A DNA stretch of 64,000 nucleotides from Bimuria novae-zelandiae CBS 107.79 (GCA_010015655.1 ML976669.1:951966-1015965), one strand, 5' to 3'; shown: positions 44,675 to 56,993, numbered from the stretch's first letter. Notes: generated from the letters alone by a model not told the origin. Translations and numbers: made by a program.

Positions 44675-47082
44675 TCAAAGCTCGTCCTTCAATGTCTTCT
44701 CTCCAGAGCTGTACGCCCGCAGCGCACCCATCATATCGGCAACGCGCGGGCCCAAATGGCTCCTTCCGAAACCCAGATGGCTCGCAGCCCAACTCTGCAA
44801 ACCCCTCGCAGCCTCCATCTCTTCTTCCATCGAATCTTCAGCCAAAAACACCGCCTGGCCCAGACTCGGATCATAAAACGGACTCTTCGGATCCGTGGAA
44901 TTGAGACTCCATGGCGAAGTTGGCGGAATGCACACCGTATCCAGCTCCGGCAGCTCACCAGTTTGGAAGTAGTTCTTGATCGCATTGATCGTGCACGCCG
45001 TCGGCGTCGACAGCGCACAGTGACCAGCGCTGTCCTGAACAAGTACCCTACTGCCGGGGTATTTGCTCGACATGATCCTTGCGCTTCGCAGCGGTGTCAC
45101 CGGATCCGCTGTGCTCGACACGAACAGGATGGGATGGCTCGTGTTGCCGTGTAGCAGTTCATCGCGACCAAAGCTCATGAGCGGTCTGATCTGCCAAGCC
45201 GCGCACTTCATCCGCAGCATCGACCATATGCCAGCTGCAGATGGGGATATCCCTTCGAGAAGTTGCCAATACTCCTCCATAGACTTTACGTCGAGGTCGT
45301 TGATGGGAGGACCGTCGCCGCAGAGAATAGCATCCAGAGAGACATCGAAATATATAGGTTGCATCGCTGGGCTGCCGAGCACGGGACAAGTATAGACGTG
45401 AGAGATACGCAGCGCTTTCGCAATAGCGTCTAGTACAGGGCCGGATCTTGTCTCAACGGCTAACAGGATCTGGGCGAGTCCAGGAAAGACTTCGGCAGGT
45501 ATATAAAGACTGGAGAAGATGATACTCTTCAGGTCGCTGTATGTGAAGATCTCAGGGCCGTCCTCAGTGTTGAGGGTAATAGGATTGTGATAGAGAGACT
45601 TGATAATACGCTGAGTCCGTTGTTCAATATCTTCGATGCTGGCAGTGGGAGTAGCCAGAGGGCAGACCTCTGCACCGGCCAGGGCACAGAACGTGTAGAA
45701 CGATTTCATGTCTTTCTCTGTGTCGATGAGACTTCCCTGCGCGAGGCCATTGTTGTAATCATGCGCATTGACAACACCATCAAGGTACAGCCGACCGACC
45801 CGATCAGGGAACATAGCGGCGAACGTCGAGCCTAGATAAGTACCGTAGCTGAAACCCGCATAGATCAATTTGACCTCACCCCGTTTATAGATAGTCTGTG
45901 TTTCTGCAAAGGGTTCCGAGCCGGCAATTCTTGAAAAAGCCAAACCTTGTTGCGCGAGCTGCTTTGACTTGTCGGCCACCCACTCGGCATGCTTTTCAGC
46001 AACCTCGAGCATGTCACGGGCAACAGAAGCGGTCGACATGTACTGTTTGATATCCGGGCTCCCGTCCGCACCCGAGTGCTGCTTGCAAGACTGGCCATAT
46101 GCATGCGACATGGACCAAAGACGTCCTAAAGCTGCATCTGAACTGCCGAGGATGCCTTCTGTAGTTTCACGCAGCCTCCAGGACCAAGACGAAGGATTGT
46201 CTGGCATACAGTAAGCTTTAGGCTCCGTGAAGCCAATGCCGCGAGGATCGAAGCCGAGGATATCGTAGTGTTTTCCCTCAGATTTATCACCAGTTTCGCT
46301 GTGCGACGGGCCCACAACAGTTCGCAAGTTGTGCGCTTGCATGAGCGCTAACGAAATGCCCGAGCCCCCTGGACCACCCGGGTTAATGAGCATAGGGCCA
46401 GCATAACGAGGGTCATCAATGGGCACTTGAGCTGGGAGTTTGGCGATTGCGATGCTAGCGCTAGAGTTGGGATGCGTGCCATTGAAATAGTCCAGAGGCA
46501 CCTTCAGTTTCGCACATTGAAAGTCACCGAAACAGGGATGGAATTCAAACTGCTCAGTTGCATTTATCTAGACGGTAGTTAGCAAACGGTAGTGTGGAAC
46601 AGACATTAGTAGGACGTTAAATTGGGAAAGCTTGAGGCAATTGAACACCGAAGTCGCCTTGTCCGACACGAGTTCAAGGCGGTGTGATAAGATTACACGT
46701 GCAAAGTCCCACAGCGCCATTGAGCAAGGAGATTCGCTGCGTGGTGTGGCATATGTAGCGTGACGAATGCATAGCCGATGAGACCCAACGTGCTCCCCTG
46801 AAGTTGTATTGATATCTCGACGCGAATGCACTGATACCGGTACGGAAGGGGTAACACAGACCCACTTACCGCATCCCAGTTGAAACTTTCCCACTGTGGC
46901 TTTGACACGCCGTTTAGGCCTCGGAGTCTGGAGCAATGCTGCAGTATGGTCATTCTGACCGAAGGAAACTGGTAAAGGATCAGCGCTGCGGCTGCAGCGA
47001 CAGTCATGACTCGCCATCGCACGCGTCGCCGCTTGCGAAGATCCGGTCCTCGCTCGCTCTCATCATCGCTCCAGAATTTCAT
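44675..47082 (-). CDS. membrane-anchored TAP-like alpha/beta hydrolase (putative peptidase)
   Basis: Exon 46870-47082 and exon 44675-46567 join in phase across a 302-bp intron to give 701 residues. The N-terminus is cytosolic and charged (MKFWSDDESERGPDLRKRRR), followed by one signal-anchor helix (MTVAAAAALILYQF), so the enzyme is probably type II, facing the secretory lumen or vacuole. The catalytic part begins with FQCAKLKVPLDYFNGTHPNS. It has INPGGPGGSGI (oxyanion region), FDPRGIGFTEP, the nucleophile elbow GFSYGTYLGS, FVSSTADPVTP (acid) and DSAGHCALS (histidine). The C-terminal portion is TAP-like, as in tripeptidyl/prolyl aminopeptidase-type hydrolases (MEROPS S33-like). The intron is long for this genome, so a small extra exon could be hidden. 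Confidence 0.9.
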
Positions 47083-48060
47083 AATGGTGGGGATAGGTAT
47101 GGTTGTAGAGGATGCGGGGTCGGCAAGCGGTGGGCGAGGTGGTTTGAGGTTTCGCAAGGCGCGCAGCCCAGCCCGACGATCACCGTATACCCGCCAGGCA
47201 GCAACGACTGAGTCGTATATGTGGCGGTGCAGAATGCCATTCGTCAAATCCAATCTAGGAGTACAGCTCACATTTGACTCTATTTGGCAAACGCAGGTCC
47301 AAACTGTGAAGATCTGCCCACCTCGACGCGTGTCGTGAGGCGATTTGCAAACCGCTGTCACCGCAACTGCAACACTATCGATTATCTCGACTTGCGCACG
47401 CCTCCTGTGCGCCCGTCACATTGCTGCATGTTGGGCGAGGTATTCACAGGCGAATGCCGTTGCTGCTGTGTCCTGCAGCGGACGTGTCGCTGCGTAGCCG
47501 TGTTGGACAAAGTGCCAGATTGCGCCCAATGCCGGCGATATTGGATTTGCTGCGGCCATGTGGGGAAAGCACCCGAGCCTTGAGGTCGTGCGAGGTTTGA
47601 CTGGAGCTTGGCGATCACCGCCCACTCTGAAAAGACGTCCGGCGGTTTTTGGGTGCTCAGTGTAGCACGCGGTATGTTTGTTCGTTGAAAGATTGCAAGA
47701 GACTAGCAGCTGGCATTGGAATGAGCGGACCCATAGCTAGATCGGACTCCAAAAAGCAAGTAAGATACACGATAGTAGCACGCTCTGATGGGGTATCATC
47801 GTCTCATCAGTTACCAACCCAAGTCGCACTCTTCAATCCGTCGTCCTGCCCCGAGACAAGCAAAGAATCGTAGAAGCTCATTGGGTCACCACCAGTGCCC
47901 ACCATTAAAGGACATTAGAGCTCAAACCAGATGTCTAGAATCAGACACACCATTTTTTGTCGCACGTTGAGTCAGAGAGTACACCGATGGAAGTGTCTCC
48001 AACCGTTTCGGTGTTTGTGTGGTCAGGTAGAGTGCCGAGCAGGTAGAGATCGCTCAGCAT
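47083..48060. other. intergenic, nothing recognised
   Basis: About 980 bp between the hydrolase start and the glycine-rich RRM gene's stop. Short cysteine-rich frames near 47284-47583 have no recognisable family. The hydrolase promoter should lie at the left end. Confidence 0.4.
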
Positions 48061-48952
48061 TTACCACTGACCACCGCCATTCTGACCTTCCTGGCCACCG
48101 TAGCCTCCCTGACCCTGGCCCTGACCTTGGCCTTGGCCGTAACCACCGCGTGGTTGATATCCACCACTGCCACCCTGACCCCAGGAGGCACCGCCGCCGT
48201 AGCCTAAGAAATTTGTTAGACCTGAATGTCAGACGTATGAAGCCTTGGGCTTACCGCCACGGCCACCACCATAACCTGCCAGAGTTAGCTGTGCATTATA
48301 AGACAAAGGGGTCGTTCATTTCATACCTCCACCGCCGCCGCCGCCGTTGCCGTTGTATCCTCCGCCATAGCCGCCACCTCGTCCTCCACCGTAGCCGCCG
48401 CGTCCACCGCCGCCACCTCCACCGCCGGAGCGATCTGAGGCCTTGTCAACGCGGATGGTGCGTCCATCGAACCTATGTACGTAAGTCTGAGTAGGGTGCA
48501 GGATAAAGGCCGCGCAAGGACTAGCTGTGGCGTCTGGTTAAACCACTCACTCGACATTGTTCATGTTCTGCATCGCATTGTCGGCCTCAGTCTCTTGTGA
48601 GAATCGCACGAAGCCAAAGCCACGGCTGCGACCGGTGTCGCGGTCCTTAACCACGACCTGGTACGGGTTAGCTACTCTCTTGGTATAACAGCGAAAAACG
48701 TGGGCGCTTTAGCCTTGTTTCGGTGGAAAATCATCAAGAAGCGCAGACGGGAAATCGCATGATGCGAACGGAGGAAGCCACGGGTCGTGGTAGGGTCAAG
48801 CACTCACAGCCTCTTCAACCTGGCCGAATTCCTCGAACTTCTGACGGAGAGTCGTATCGTCAGTGTGCCAGGCAAGGCCACTGTGTACAGTTAGTTCGTT
48901 GTTTGCTGTAATGCGATGCTGGTACTTACCCGATGAAGAGCTTCGTCGACAT
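48061..48952 (-). CDS. glycine-rich RRM RNA-binding protein
   Basis: Six exons (48930-48952, 48808-48880, 48551-48657, 48327-48472, 48255-48275, 48061-48203) total 513 nt, 170 residues. The N-terminal half is one [16 protein letters not shown] (RNP2), [30 protein letters not shown] (RNP1) and [14 protein letters not shown]. The C-terminal half is glycine-rich with RGG/GYGG repeats, then [20 protein letters not shown] and ends GGGQW. This is the layout of small glycine-rich proteins and hnRNP-like cold-inducible proteins, which chaperone RNA and often respond to stress. Five introns in 0.9 kb is high for this window, and one exon is only 21 nt. All five introns have canonical GT and AG ends. 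Confidence 0.9.
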
Positions 48953-50715
48953 GGTGTTGATGTAGCGAACACTGAACGGTCTCAATTCACGCACTCGCAA
49001 CAGAACGACGATAGGATACAGAGCGCCTCATAACATGCAAACAGAGGAAGATCCCGGACAACGAAGAGACGCTGGGCAGGGAGGCCATGCTGGCCTCATG
49101 GGACACGGGGAAGGAGCAGTGACGGAACGAACATTTGACCTGAGGGCTACTGATATGGAGCGAACCGCACAAGAGAGCACTACCGGTGATGGGTTCCGAG
49201 AGGGGATTGCGCAAAAAAGGCCGTGAGCGACTGGCAGAGGAGGACAATGGAGAGTCGAAGTGGTCGAGAGCTGCGGGGCAGAAAGAAGGGTGCGAGAAAA
49301 TACCCCTCCGATAAAGCGCGCTAACTGCTTCGATCTCTCACGCAATCGCTGGTTCGCAGGGAATCGGTAGGTAATAATGGCTGGAGCCGGAGCGGGTGAG
49401 AGAGACCTTCTGGCGTAGGCGATCCAATTGCAGGTGGGGATAGTAAGCACGGATAAGGTCACTCCTGAGCAAGAGCGTGCGACGGTGGCCTTTTGTAGCT
49501 CGATGTGTGCAGCAAACAGGCCCGGTCTTGGGCCGTGGGCATTGCATATGGAGGGCCACATCCAACTTAGCTCTATCCCGTGCCGGCTTTCTTATGCGGA
49601 TGCAATGCATGCGCTGTTTTAGCTCCCACGCCCCAGCCCAATGACAGGGCGGAGGATGGGGTTTGCCGCTCACTTGATGCAGATAGTCCAGGTCGAATTC
49701 TTTGATAGGTTCGTCTCGTGGCTTAGGGACGGCGTTCACTCGACGCGCTGGGGTCGCATTACGAGTATTGGGCGAGCCCAGTATCAGCAGGCAAGCAGCA
49801 AGTCCACATGCATGCAAGCACGGAGGCTTTCCCAAGCGAAACTTTGCCATTGTCAAAAAGAAGTCCGTGCAAAGGAAAGAAAAAAAAAAAAAAAAAAAAA
49901 ACCTCTACTCTACGCTCAGGCAGCAACAGGCGGTTTAGGTGCTTATCGGGCTAGGGATCGTTGCCAGGATAGATAGATGAACAACTACACATGGCTCGTG
50001 CGTTAGACAGGTTTACAGCCGGCGTGGAGTCACGATAATGGTATACCCAACGTCGCTGGTTCCCCGGGCATCGCATACGAACAGTTGACGAAATGCCCAA
50101 CGGAGAGGTTTGGCTGACGCCGGACACATGGCACCTGTCAAGCTGGTAAAGTGGCGTTCCTTCATGTAGCAGGTCTGTTTCTGTGAAGGAACTGCAGAAG
50201 GCGGTACCACCAATCAGAGGCCGCAAAAGTCCAACCACCAAAGGTCGACCGGTCACCGCCTCGAGGTGAGAGCCGCACTAGAGCAATGCGTAGAGTCTTT
50301 GCAATTGCAAGCCCATCAACAACGGTCGATGCAATGCGGTTTCGTCCCCAATTTCACTGGAGCAGGACGCCCCTGCTAACGTGGTCGTCTCATGCCTGCC
50401 GCGATGAGCCGTCGTTGCTTCCCTCCTGGGCGCCAGCTCCACCTGTCCCTGCTCTGGGCAGGCTCAGTACACATAAATTGTGATGTCTGCTCCGTTATAC
50501 AGGTAAGCCTGCGGTCAAAGTCGTACAGCACCGAATCCTGGTGCAGAGAGGACCACTCTTGATTCCTGGCCGACAGTGCTTCTGTCTGTTCTCCGCTGAA
50601 TATGCTGTATCACCTAAAATTCGCACACTGACGAGGACCTCGAGATAGCTACGACAGCCTGTCTCTTACTGGCGCTACCCGTGCCTGCCTCATTCCGCTG
50701 CGTCTGGAGCTTAGC
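48953..50715. other. intergenic, no recognisable gene
   Basis: About 1.75 kb between divergent genes. It holds frames up to 177 codons (49028-49561, minus) overlapping others, none with a domain, and a poly-A run at 49880-49901. It should contain promoters of the glycine-rich RRM gene (left) and the unknown gene (right). Confidence 0.4.
49880..49901 (+). repeat. poly-A homopolymer run
   Basis: Twenty-two consecutive A residues. This could be the tail of a retroposed sequence or a nucleosome-excluding promoter element; no processed-gene relic was recognised just upstream. Confidence 0.85.
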
Positions 50716-52719
50716 ATGGACATCCACAAGTGGCTGAACGAGACGGTACTTCCGCAACAGCCTCCGAGCCCGCATAATAGAGGCGTTGAGCACCATGCCC
50801 TACGTTTGGAACAGGCAGAGCGGGACTCCAGAGAGAAACGCAAGCGGAAGCAGAGCACTTCGGACAGCTCGTTGCTGGACGACCCACCACAACGCAAGAA
50901 GGTAGTGCTACCCGAGCGAGGAAACACAGTCGAGGAAGATGCATACGAAGGAACCCGCACTGATGCGTCCCACCCCACAAGCTGCTCCGAAAGTAGCGCG
51001 TCGACCGATCCTTACAAACGCAAGCCCCGCCGCAAGACTCGCCTTGAGCGCTACGAGCCGGTGCCGCCCGCGCATGCAAAGAAGCGGGGGACGCATACTC
51101 AGCGGCACAAGAAGGGCGAATCAAAGAAGATAAGGCGCATGTCCAGGCGCAAAAAGGCAGACAAGCAGGGCAGTGGCATAGTCCCGAGCTTCCAGGCCAA
51201 CAACGTTGCCACGGATCGACTGACCGTAACATATGCCCCTGTGAGCTAGATCATCTGGTGGTGTGCTAATATTGCGGGCAGTTAAAACCGCGAGAAAAGC
51301 TAGGATTGTTCAACAAAGGCAGGGTGTCGTCACCAGTCAAAGGCCGTGGCTGTAAGCCATCTTTTGTGGCGACCCGCACTCCAGGTCATATCTGACTTGA
51401 TATAGTGCCAGACCTGGTCTTCCAGGAGATGAAGTTCTTGCAAAAGGACAAAAACCAACCGGAAGCCGGACCACTTCCGGGGTCGCCGAGAAAACAACGC
51501 AAGAAAAACCAGGCGCATGCGAAGGAGGACGAGATCTCTGCATACTTCACTTCTGTGCGACCCGCACTAGCAGAACAGGACTCGAATAGCCAAGCGAAGG
51601 AGGGTTCTCGCCAGAAATTGCGAAGTAAAGAGCGCTCGGAGCGGGAGCGTTTTTCTATTGTCGATAAGGTATTTTCGACTATCGAGTCTGTGGACAAGTC
51701 ATCACAGCTAGGGTTCGGAGGAAAAGGTCCACGCCATGAGAGTGGAGGCTATATTTCGTGGTCAGAGTCTGTTCGCACACCTAGCGCGGCGACGGCACGT
51801 CTTCGAACAGAAGCCGTTAGGAACACTGGTCAGCTGGACCCTACACCTGGCGGGCAAGAAGCAGGGTGTACTGATGGTGGGGGTTTGTTGCACTCACGAC
51901 CAGCCCCTCCAACCGTTACCAAACACCCAGACGACGGTAGTGGAGGCCGATTTCAAGTTTCGTCGGTGCCACCGACAAATGAACGTTTATCCCGCTCACA
52001 CTCTCTACCCCAGCATACATCCTCACCACGCCGCATAAACCTTGTAGATCGGGCTGCGAGACGTCGAACTCTAGACACTGTCGTATCGCCATCGTCGATG
52101 CCACCATTCGTATCGACCCACGGCGATCATCGGCGTGGACAAGCTCATATCCCAACTATCCCTAAAGTGAATGATCGATCTCTTCATGTACAACTTTCGG
52201 AGCCCACGGGGCATCGAGACCATAATCCTGAACGCGAGACGGAGCAACGCGCACAAGAGGAAGGTGACCAGCAAACATCCTCCAGCCTCGGACGAATATT
52301 GGAAGACTGCAACACAGCGTTCCACGAGAGGCGCAAGGCTGCAGCACTGCATTATTCTATTCGAGAGTCGTCTCTAGATGTTCATATCCCGCACGTCACG
52401 ACATCGAACGCCAAGGTCTATCCTGCTGTCCGAAGGATACCAATTGTGCAACTTGCAGGAGTAGAAGAAGTCTACCACCCAAGAGCACCGACTGTATATG
52501 GCCCTAGCATATATGAGCAACAAGAACAACACCAGTATGAGTTCGCAGATCTGACATTGGATCCTGAGGTCACATTACCAGTGGCCCGCTACCCCAAAGG
52601 CGAGTTTTGTGACCAAGAAGAACTTGACGATGGTGAACAGGAATGGGACGAAGAAGCCGAGATGGCAACAAATGGACTTTGTCCATTCTTGAGCGATGGA
52701 ACGGGTGCGCAACAATTTA

Positions 52720-52750
<31 letters not shown>

Positions 52751-52826
52751 CTTCGTGGACAGGATGGGAAGACGAAGCAACGACGTTGTTAAACCCGGAT
52801 TTTGGCGTCCTCATAAGCTTTATTGA
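50716..52826 (+). CDS. disordered protein of unknown function
   Basis: Exons 50716-51240, 51282-51351 and 51406-52826 (introns of 41 and 54 bp) encode 671 residues. The start MDIHKWLNETVLPQQPPSP is followed by a very basic, Lys/Arg-rich region (KKRGTHTQRHKKGESKKIRR). At the second junction the joined product reads GLPDLVFQEMKFLQKDKNQ. Other ordered-looking patches are EISAYFTSVRPALAEQ, GGYISWSESVRTPSA, LGRILEDCNTAFHERRKAAA and the extreme C-terminus NDVVKPGFWRPHKLY. An Asp run precedes that tail. Length and spaced short motifs in a disordered chain suggest a scaffold or nuclear protein, but I do not recognise the family. The 41-bp intron is near the lower limit; its CTAAT branch-like site supports it. 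Confidence 0.7.
52717..52752 (+). repeat. GAC trinucleotide run coding for Asp
   Basis: A run of GAC codons, with one AAC near its start, encodes about nine aspartates near the C-terminus of the unknown protein. It is a likely length-variable microsatellite. Confidence 0.75.
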
Positions 52827-53491
52827 ATTTGAAGTGTTGTTCTATGCCAGATTTGTTCACAATCGGTCCAACGACGCAAGGCCAAATCACTGACGCTTTC
52901 AGTAAAAGTAAGAAAGGTTGAAAATGCGGCCACAAGCAATCTGGTTGTGATCCCAGTCCAGTTGCACACAAAAGTCTGGGAACTATTGGCCTTTCTATTT
53001 CGATGTTTGGGTAACGTACGTACGTGATGCGCTTGAACCAGCCCACGCGGGCGCTCCCGATGTCACCGTACGTCGACTTGACAGTGATCCGTGCGTGGCG
53101 TTGACGATGCACGTGATCGTCCGATGTTTCGGGCCGCGATTTGATCCCTCTGGCCTCGGTTCTTGCATCATTTTCCGCAGTGTAATGGTAGCCGCGGTTG
53201 TGCCTAATCCCTTCTAGTATTGTATTATTAGCAATTGTCTGCATGCGCCGCTTTCCATTTCCTGCGCGGCTCAGTTTGGGCCAGAAACGTGCTACTGCTT
53301 CTCGCCTGAGCTTTTCTCCGTCTGCTTCGCCCAGGCCTGCATGTGCGGCCACGGCGGCCACCTTCGTCAGTGTGGCTAATCACCGTTGCCAGCGCCCCTC
53401 CGCGCCTGCCAGCCCCACCACTACCGTCAACAAAATCCACTCTCGAACACAGCAGCTGGCAGGACACTTCCACCCCACCCGACACGACACA
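52827..53491. promoter_or_regulatory. upstream region of the pyrophosphatase gene
   Basis: About 665 bp with no gene. The last 150 bp before the ATG at 53492 are C-rich (CACTTCCACCCCACCCGACA), as often at highly expressed fungal genes. A CACGTGATCG E-box sequence lies near 53110. Confidence 0.4.
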
Positions 53492-54722
53492 ATGGCTTCT
53501 CTCCCCGTTTCCGAGAAGGGCTTCCACTCCAAGGCCGCGAGCCAGTACACGGCCCGCAAGATTGGCGCTGCCAACACCCTCGAGCACCGCATCTACATCG
53601 AGAAGGATGGCTTACCCGTCTCGCCCTTCCACGACATCCCACTGTATGCCAATGAGCAGCAGACTGTCCTCAACATGATTGTCGAGGTTCCGCGCTGGAC
53701 CAACGCGAAGATGGAGGTGCGTGCCTGCCCCTCATCGTCACAAGAGGCCACGGCACCCCTCGCTGTGCTATGCCAGGTCGTACGATACAGCACTGAGAGT
53801 GCAGGTCTACACAAATTGTCGTCAGACTGATGTGTGACTTGTTTATTGTCTCTGTATCGTACAGTCTGGGGTCGACTCATCACTGCACCAAGCTACCCCG
53901 CCTTCCGACTTTTTGACTAACGTACCACCCAGATCTCCAAGGAGGAGACGCTCAACCCAATCAAGCAGGACATCAAGAAGGGCAAGCTCCGCTATGTTCG
54001 CAACTGCTTCCCGCACAAGGGTTATCTCTGGAACTATGGTGCCTTCCCGCAAGTACGGCTGCACGCCCATCTGATATCGAAACATGCACTGACACCATCC
54101 GTAGACCTGGGAAGACCCCAATACTATCCACCCCGAGACCAAGGCCAAGGGTGACAACGACCCGTTGGACGTGTGCGAGATTGGCGAGCTCGTGGCCAAG
54201 CCTGGCGAGGTCATCCAGGTCAAGGTCCTCGGCGTCATGGCACTGCTCGACGAGGAGGAGACCGACTGGAAGATCATTGTCATCAACGTCAACGACCCCC
54301 TTGCTCCCAAGCTCAACGACGTCGAGGATGTCGAGCGCCACCTTCCCGGTCTCCTGAGGGCGACGAATGAGTGGTTCCGCATCTACAAGATCCCCGATGG
54401 CAAGCCCGAGAACCAGTTCGCCTTCTCCGGCGAGTGCAAGAATAAGAAGTATGCCATGGACATCGTGCGCGAGTGCGCTGAGGCATGGGAGCGTCTCATC
54501 ACTGGCAAGACCGCCAAGGGCGAGATTTCTCTGTAAGTCAGTTCTACAGCAGCTACGTGCTTTCACTAATGGCATTGCAGCACCAACGTCTCCGTTCCCC
54601 ACTCGCAAGACCGTACTGATCCTTCCACGTTCAACATCCCGCCGGGCGAGAACCAGGCCCCTGCTCCGATCGACCCCAGCATCGACAAGTGGTTCTTCAT
54701 TAGTGGTGCGCCGTCTGCGTAA
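53492..54722 (+). CDS. IPP1: soluble inorganic pyrophosphatase
   Basis: Exons 53492-53716, 53933-54052, 54105-54532 and 54581-54722 (introns 216, 52, 48 bp) give 304 residues, a normal length for eukaryotic family I enzymes. It hydrolyses pyrophosphate to two phosphates in the cytosol, pulling biosynthetic reactions forward. Motifs: [31 protein letters not shown] [24 protein letters not shown], the signature [12 protein letters not shown] with the three metal-binding aspartates, and [20 protein letters not shown]. The protein ends [10 protein letters not shown]. The ATG was chosen by its fit to family N-termini; an upstream in-frame extension starting at 53198 lies in C-rich leader sequence. 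Confidence 0.96.
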
Positions 54723-54960
54723 GTACAGAACACTTTATTGTGGCATCTGATCCAACAAGCCACGGCGGCACGCGCCATGCTTCAGGTTAGACAAAAGTCT
54801 TTTGGCACATGTAGATTGATGCCCGGTTCAGATTAGGGACCTTTGGGTCCGTCCATGAACAATCACTTGTCCAACCCCTCTCGATGCCATGACTCCGTGA
54901 GATGCAAGTGCCCAACCATATACAGTATTCGTACATCAACGCTGAGGTTATCTTGTCCCT
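54723..54960. other. convergent spacer
   Basis: About 240 bp between the 3' ends of the pyrophosphatase gene and the mL53 gene; it serves as two 3' UTRs. Nothing else was seen. Confidence 0.5.
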
Positions 54961-55307
54961 TCAATTGCCCGTCAACTCCTCTTTGCGTGCCAATACCCGC
55001 GAATGTCGGTCGACTTCCTCCATGACCTCTGTTATCCGCATCTTTTCTAGCTCGAGTTTCATCTCTTTCCCATCTTCTATCATTTAGTTAGACATATTGA
55101 GACATTCATCCCTCCAGATCACGTACTGAACTTGACGTCGAGTGTGGCAGGTTCCTTGCTGGTCCGCGGCAGCATCTTCGTCTCTATTTTCATGCCATCT
55201 ACGCGCGCGTTTGGTGGTATCAGGGAGAGGAAGAGCCGTGCGGGTTTGGCGCGTTTAGAGAAAGGGTTGAACTTCACGCGAACGTCTGTGAGGAACCGGG
55301 TGATCAT
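54961..55307 (-). CDS. MRPL44: mitochondrial large-subunit ribosomal protein mL53
   Basis: Exons 55127-55307 and 54961-55076 (50-bp intron, GTACGT donor) give 98 residues, the size of yeast Mrpl44. The protein reads MITRFLTDVRVKFNPFSKRA, with KPARLFLSLIPPNARVDGMK next, matching the family's RFNPF...ARLFL...IPP pattern. The second exon supplies KDGKEMKLELEKMRITEVME and a helical end. It belongs to the 54S mitoribosomal subunit in the matrix; the basic N-terminus acts as import signal. The second exon is too short to show as an obvious open frame. It is divergent from SEC20, with 270 bp between the two start codons. Confidence 0.88.
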
Positions 55308-55577
55308 TGTGAATGGCGACGCCGGGAGCGAGTGGAGGGCTGACAGGCCTGGAGTCTGTTAGAAAGGAACCCTCACGGAAAGTAGCCTCGAAAACATACC
55401 AATTAGCACGCACAGCCGAATGAAGCAGCTGGACAATTCTCCGTGATAGCTTCCCGCTGGAGAATCCGTTATGCTGGTCCGTGCGAAGCCTGCGGAGAAA
55501 ACAAACGCCGACAGCCCTAAGAAAGAGCGGCGCGCGTCATTGCCTGTTGCTTCCACCCTGGCCGTTCGCATCCCACC
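55308..55577. promoter_or_regulatory. divergent promoter of mL53 and SEC20
   Basis: A 270-bp interval between the start codons of two divergent genes; both promoters must lie here or overlap the genes. No TATA box was evident. Confidence 0.5.
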
Positions 55578-56993
55578 ATGCCACCACTCCCCTCCACCAC
55601 GCAGACCCTTAATACATGCCTCATTGCACTATCCGAATCGAACAAGGCTGTTCAACAGCTCATACAACGCCTGGCCAAACTCGACTTCCAGCCCGGAAGC
55701 CAGCCGCTGAATCCTGAAGAGGGGGACATTCGGTTGGAGCTTAGTGCTGAGATACACGAGAGCTTGAAGGGGATTGAAGAGGAGCTTGAGCTTCTGAGGC
55801 AAGAAGTTGAGGACTTTGTTGGTGCAGGAAACGCTGGAAGGAGGAGAGACAGCACCAAGGACGGAGAGCGGAGTAGACCTGCAGTCCTGCTTGCGAAATT
55901 GACAGAGGATCTAAGATAGTGAGTCCTTCCCACTTTCCGACACAAAGAATAGAGGTTCTAACACTGCCATTGCAGCTCTCGATCACAGTACCGCAAAGCT
56001 CAACTGACCGCCAAGCACAACGCCGACCGTGCCAAACTCAAAGAGCGCGAACTGCTCTTCTCGTCGCTCCAATCCGGCACGTCGACACCTTCATCTACGC
56101 ACCGTCGCCGTGGTCAAGGCCTCAACGAATCCGAAATCGTAACACAAGCGTCCTCGGACGTGACAGCTGCGCTCCGAAGAACCCACCAATTGATGCAAAG
56201 CGAGCTTTCACGCTCAAGATTTGCTCAGGAGACCCTCGAACAGTCTACAGCCGCTCTCGCAGATCTCGGCGAGAAGTACTCCGACCTCAATAGCCTCCTT
56301 GCTAATAGCAGGACCCTTGTGACAACCCTACTCAAGAGCCAGAAGAGCGATACTTGGTACCTCGAGACTACATTCTACATCCTCATCACAACAGTCATCT
56401 GGCTCGTCTTTCGGAGGTGGCTATACGGTCCAATATCGTGGTTCATAATTTTGCCGCTGAAGATCCTGTTCCGCATCGTCTTCGCCGTCGTACCTGCCTC
56501 AGCTGCGACGACCAGTGCAGTAGCGAACGCGAACGCGAAACCGTCCACGAGCCTCATCGTTAAGCCGAGCGCGACGGGCGGAATACCACCGCGACTACCC
56601 GGACAGCAACAAGCAAACTACGTGCGTGTTGGTGGAGGTGGAAGAGGAGCGCCTCAGGATCCTAGTGCACCCGACTCAATTTCGCGACAAGTAGGCAAAA
56701 TGGCAGAGAAGGCACAGCAGCAGAACACGGAGGAGGTTCCGGACCACCCGCAGTTCAGAAAGCAGCAGCCGCAGGAAGATGACGGACCTGTGGTGAGGGG
56801 CGACGGCACAGTGCTGCAAGAGCGCGGTGATCGACCAAAGAACCCGAAGAAGAAGGTGTGGGAGGAGAACGTGGAGAGTGCCAAGTTTGAGGAGCAGCAG
56901 CGGCAGGTGGAGGAGGAGATTCTAGGTGAACAGAAAGCCGCAGAGGGTGAGGCAGTGCAGGAGGAGAAGGGAAGGAAGAGAGATGAACTGTGA
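55578..56993 (+). CDS. SEC20: ER SNARE Sec20 with RDEL retrieval signal
   Basis: Exons 55578-55918 and 55976-56993 (57-bp intron) encode 452 residues. Sec20 is the Qb-type SNARE that receives Golgi-derived COPI vesicles at the ER, with Ufe1, Use1 and Sec22. Seen here: an N-terminal helical, acidic region (RLELSAEIHESLKGIEEELE); a SNARE-like helix (AALRRTHQLMQSELSRSRFA, then STAALADLGEKYSDLNSLLA); a transmembrane segment (TFYILITTVIWLVFRRWL); and a lumenal tail of about 190 residues ending GRKRDEL. The terminal RDEL resembles the HDEL of yeast Sec20 and would engage the ER retrieval receptor. The lumenal tail is Gln/Glu/Lys-rich and disordered. Confidence 0.9.
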
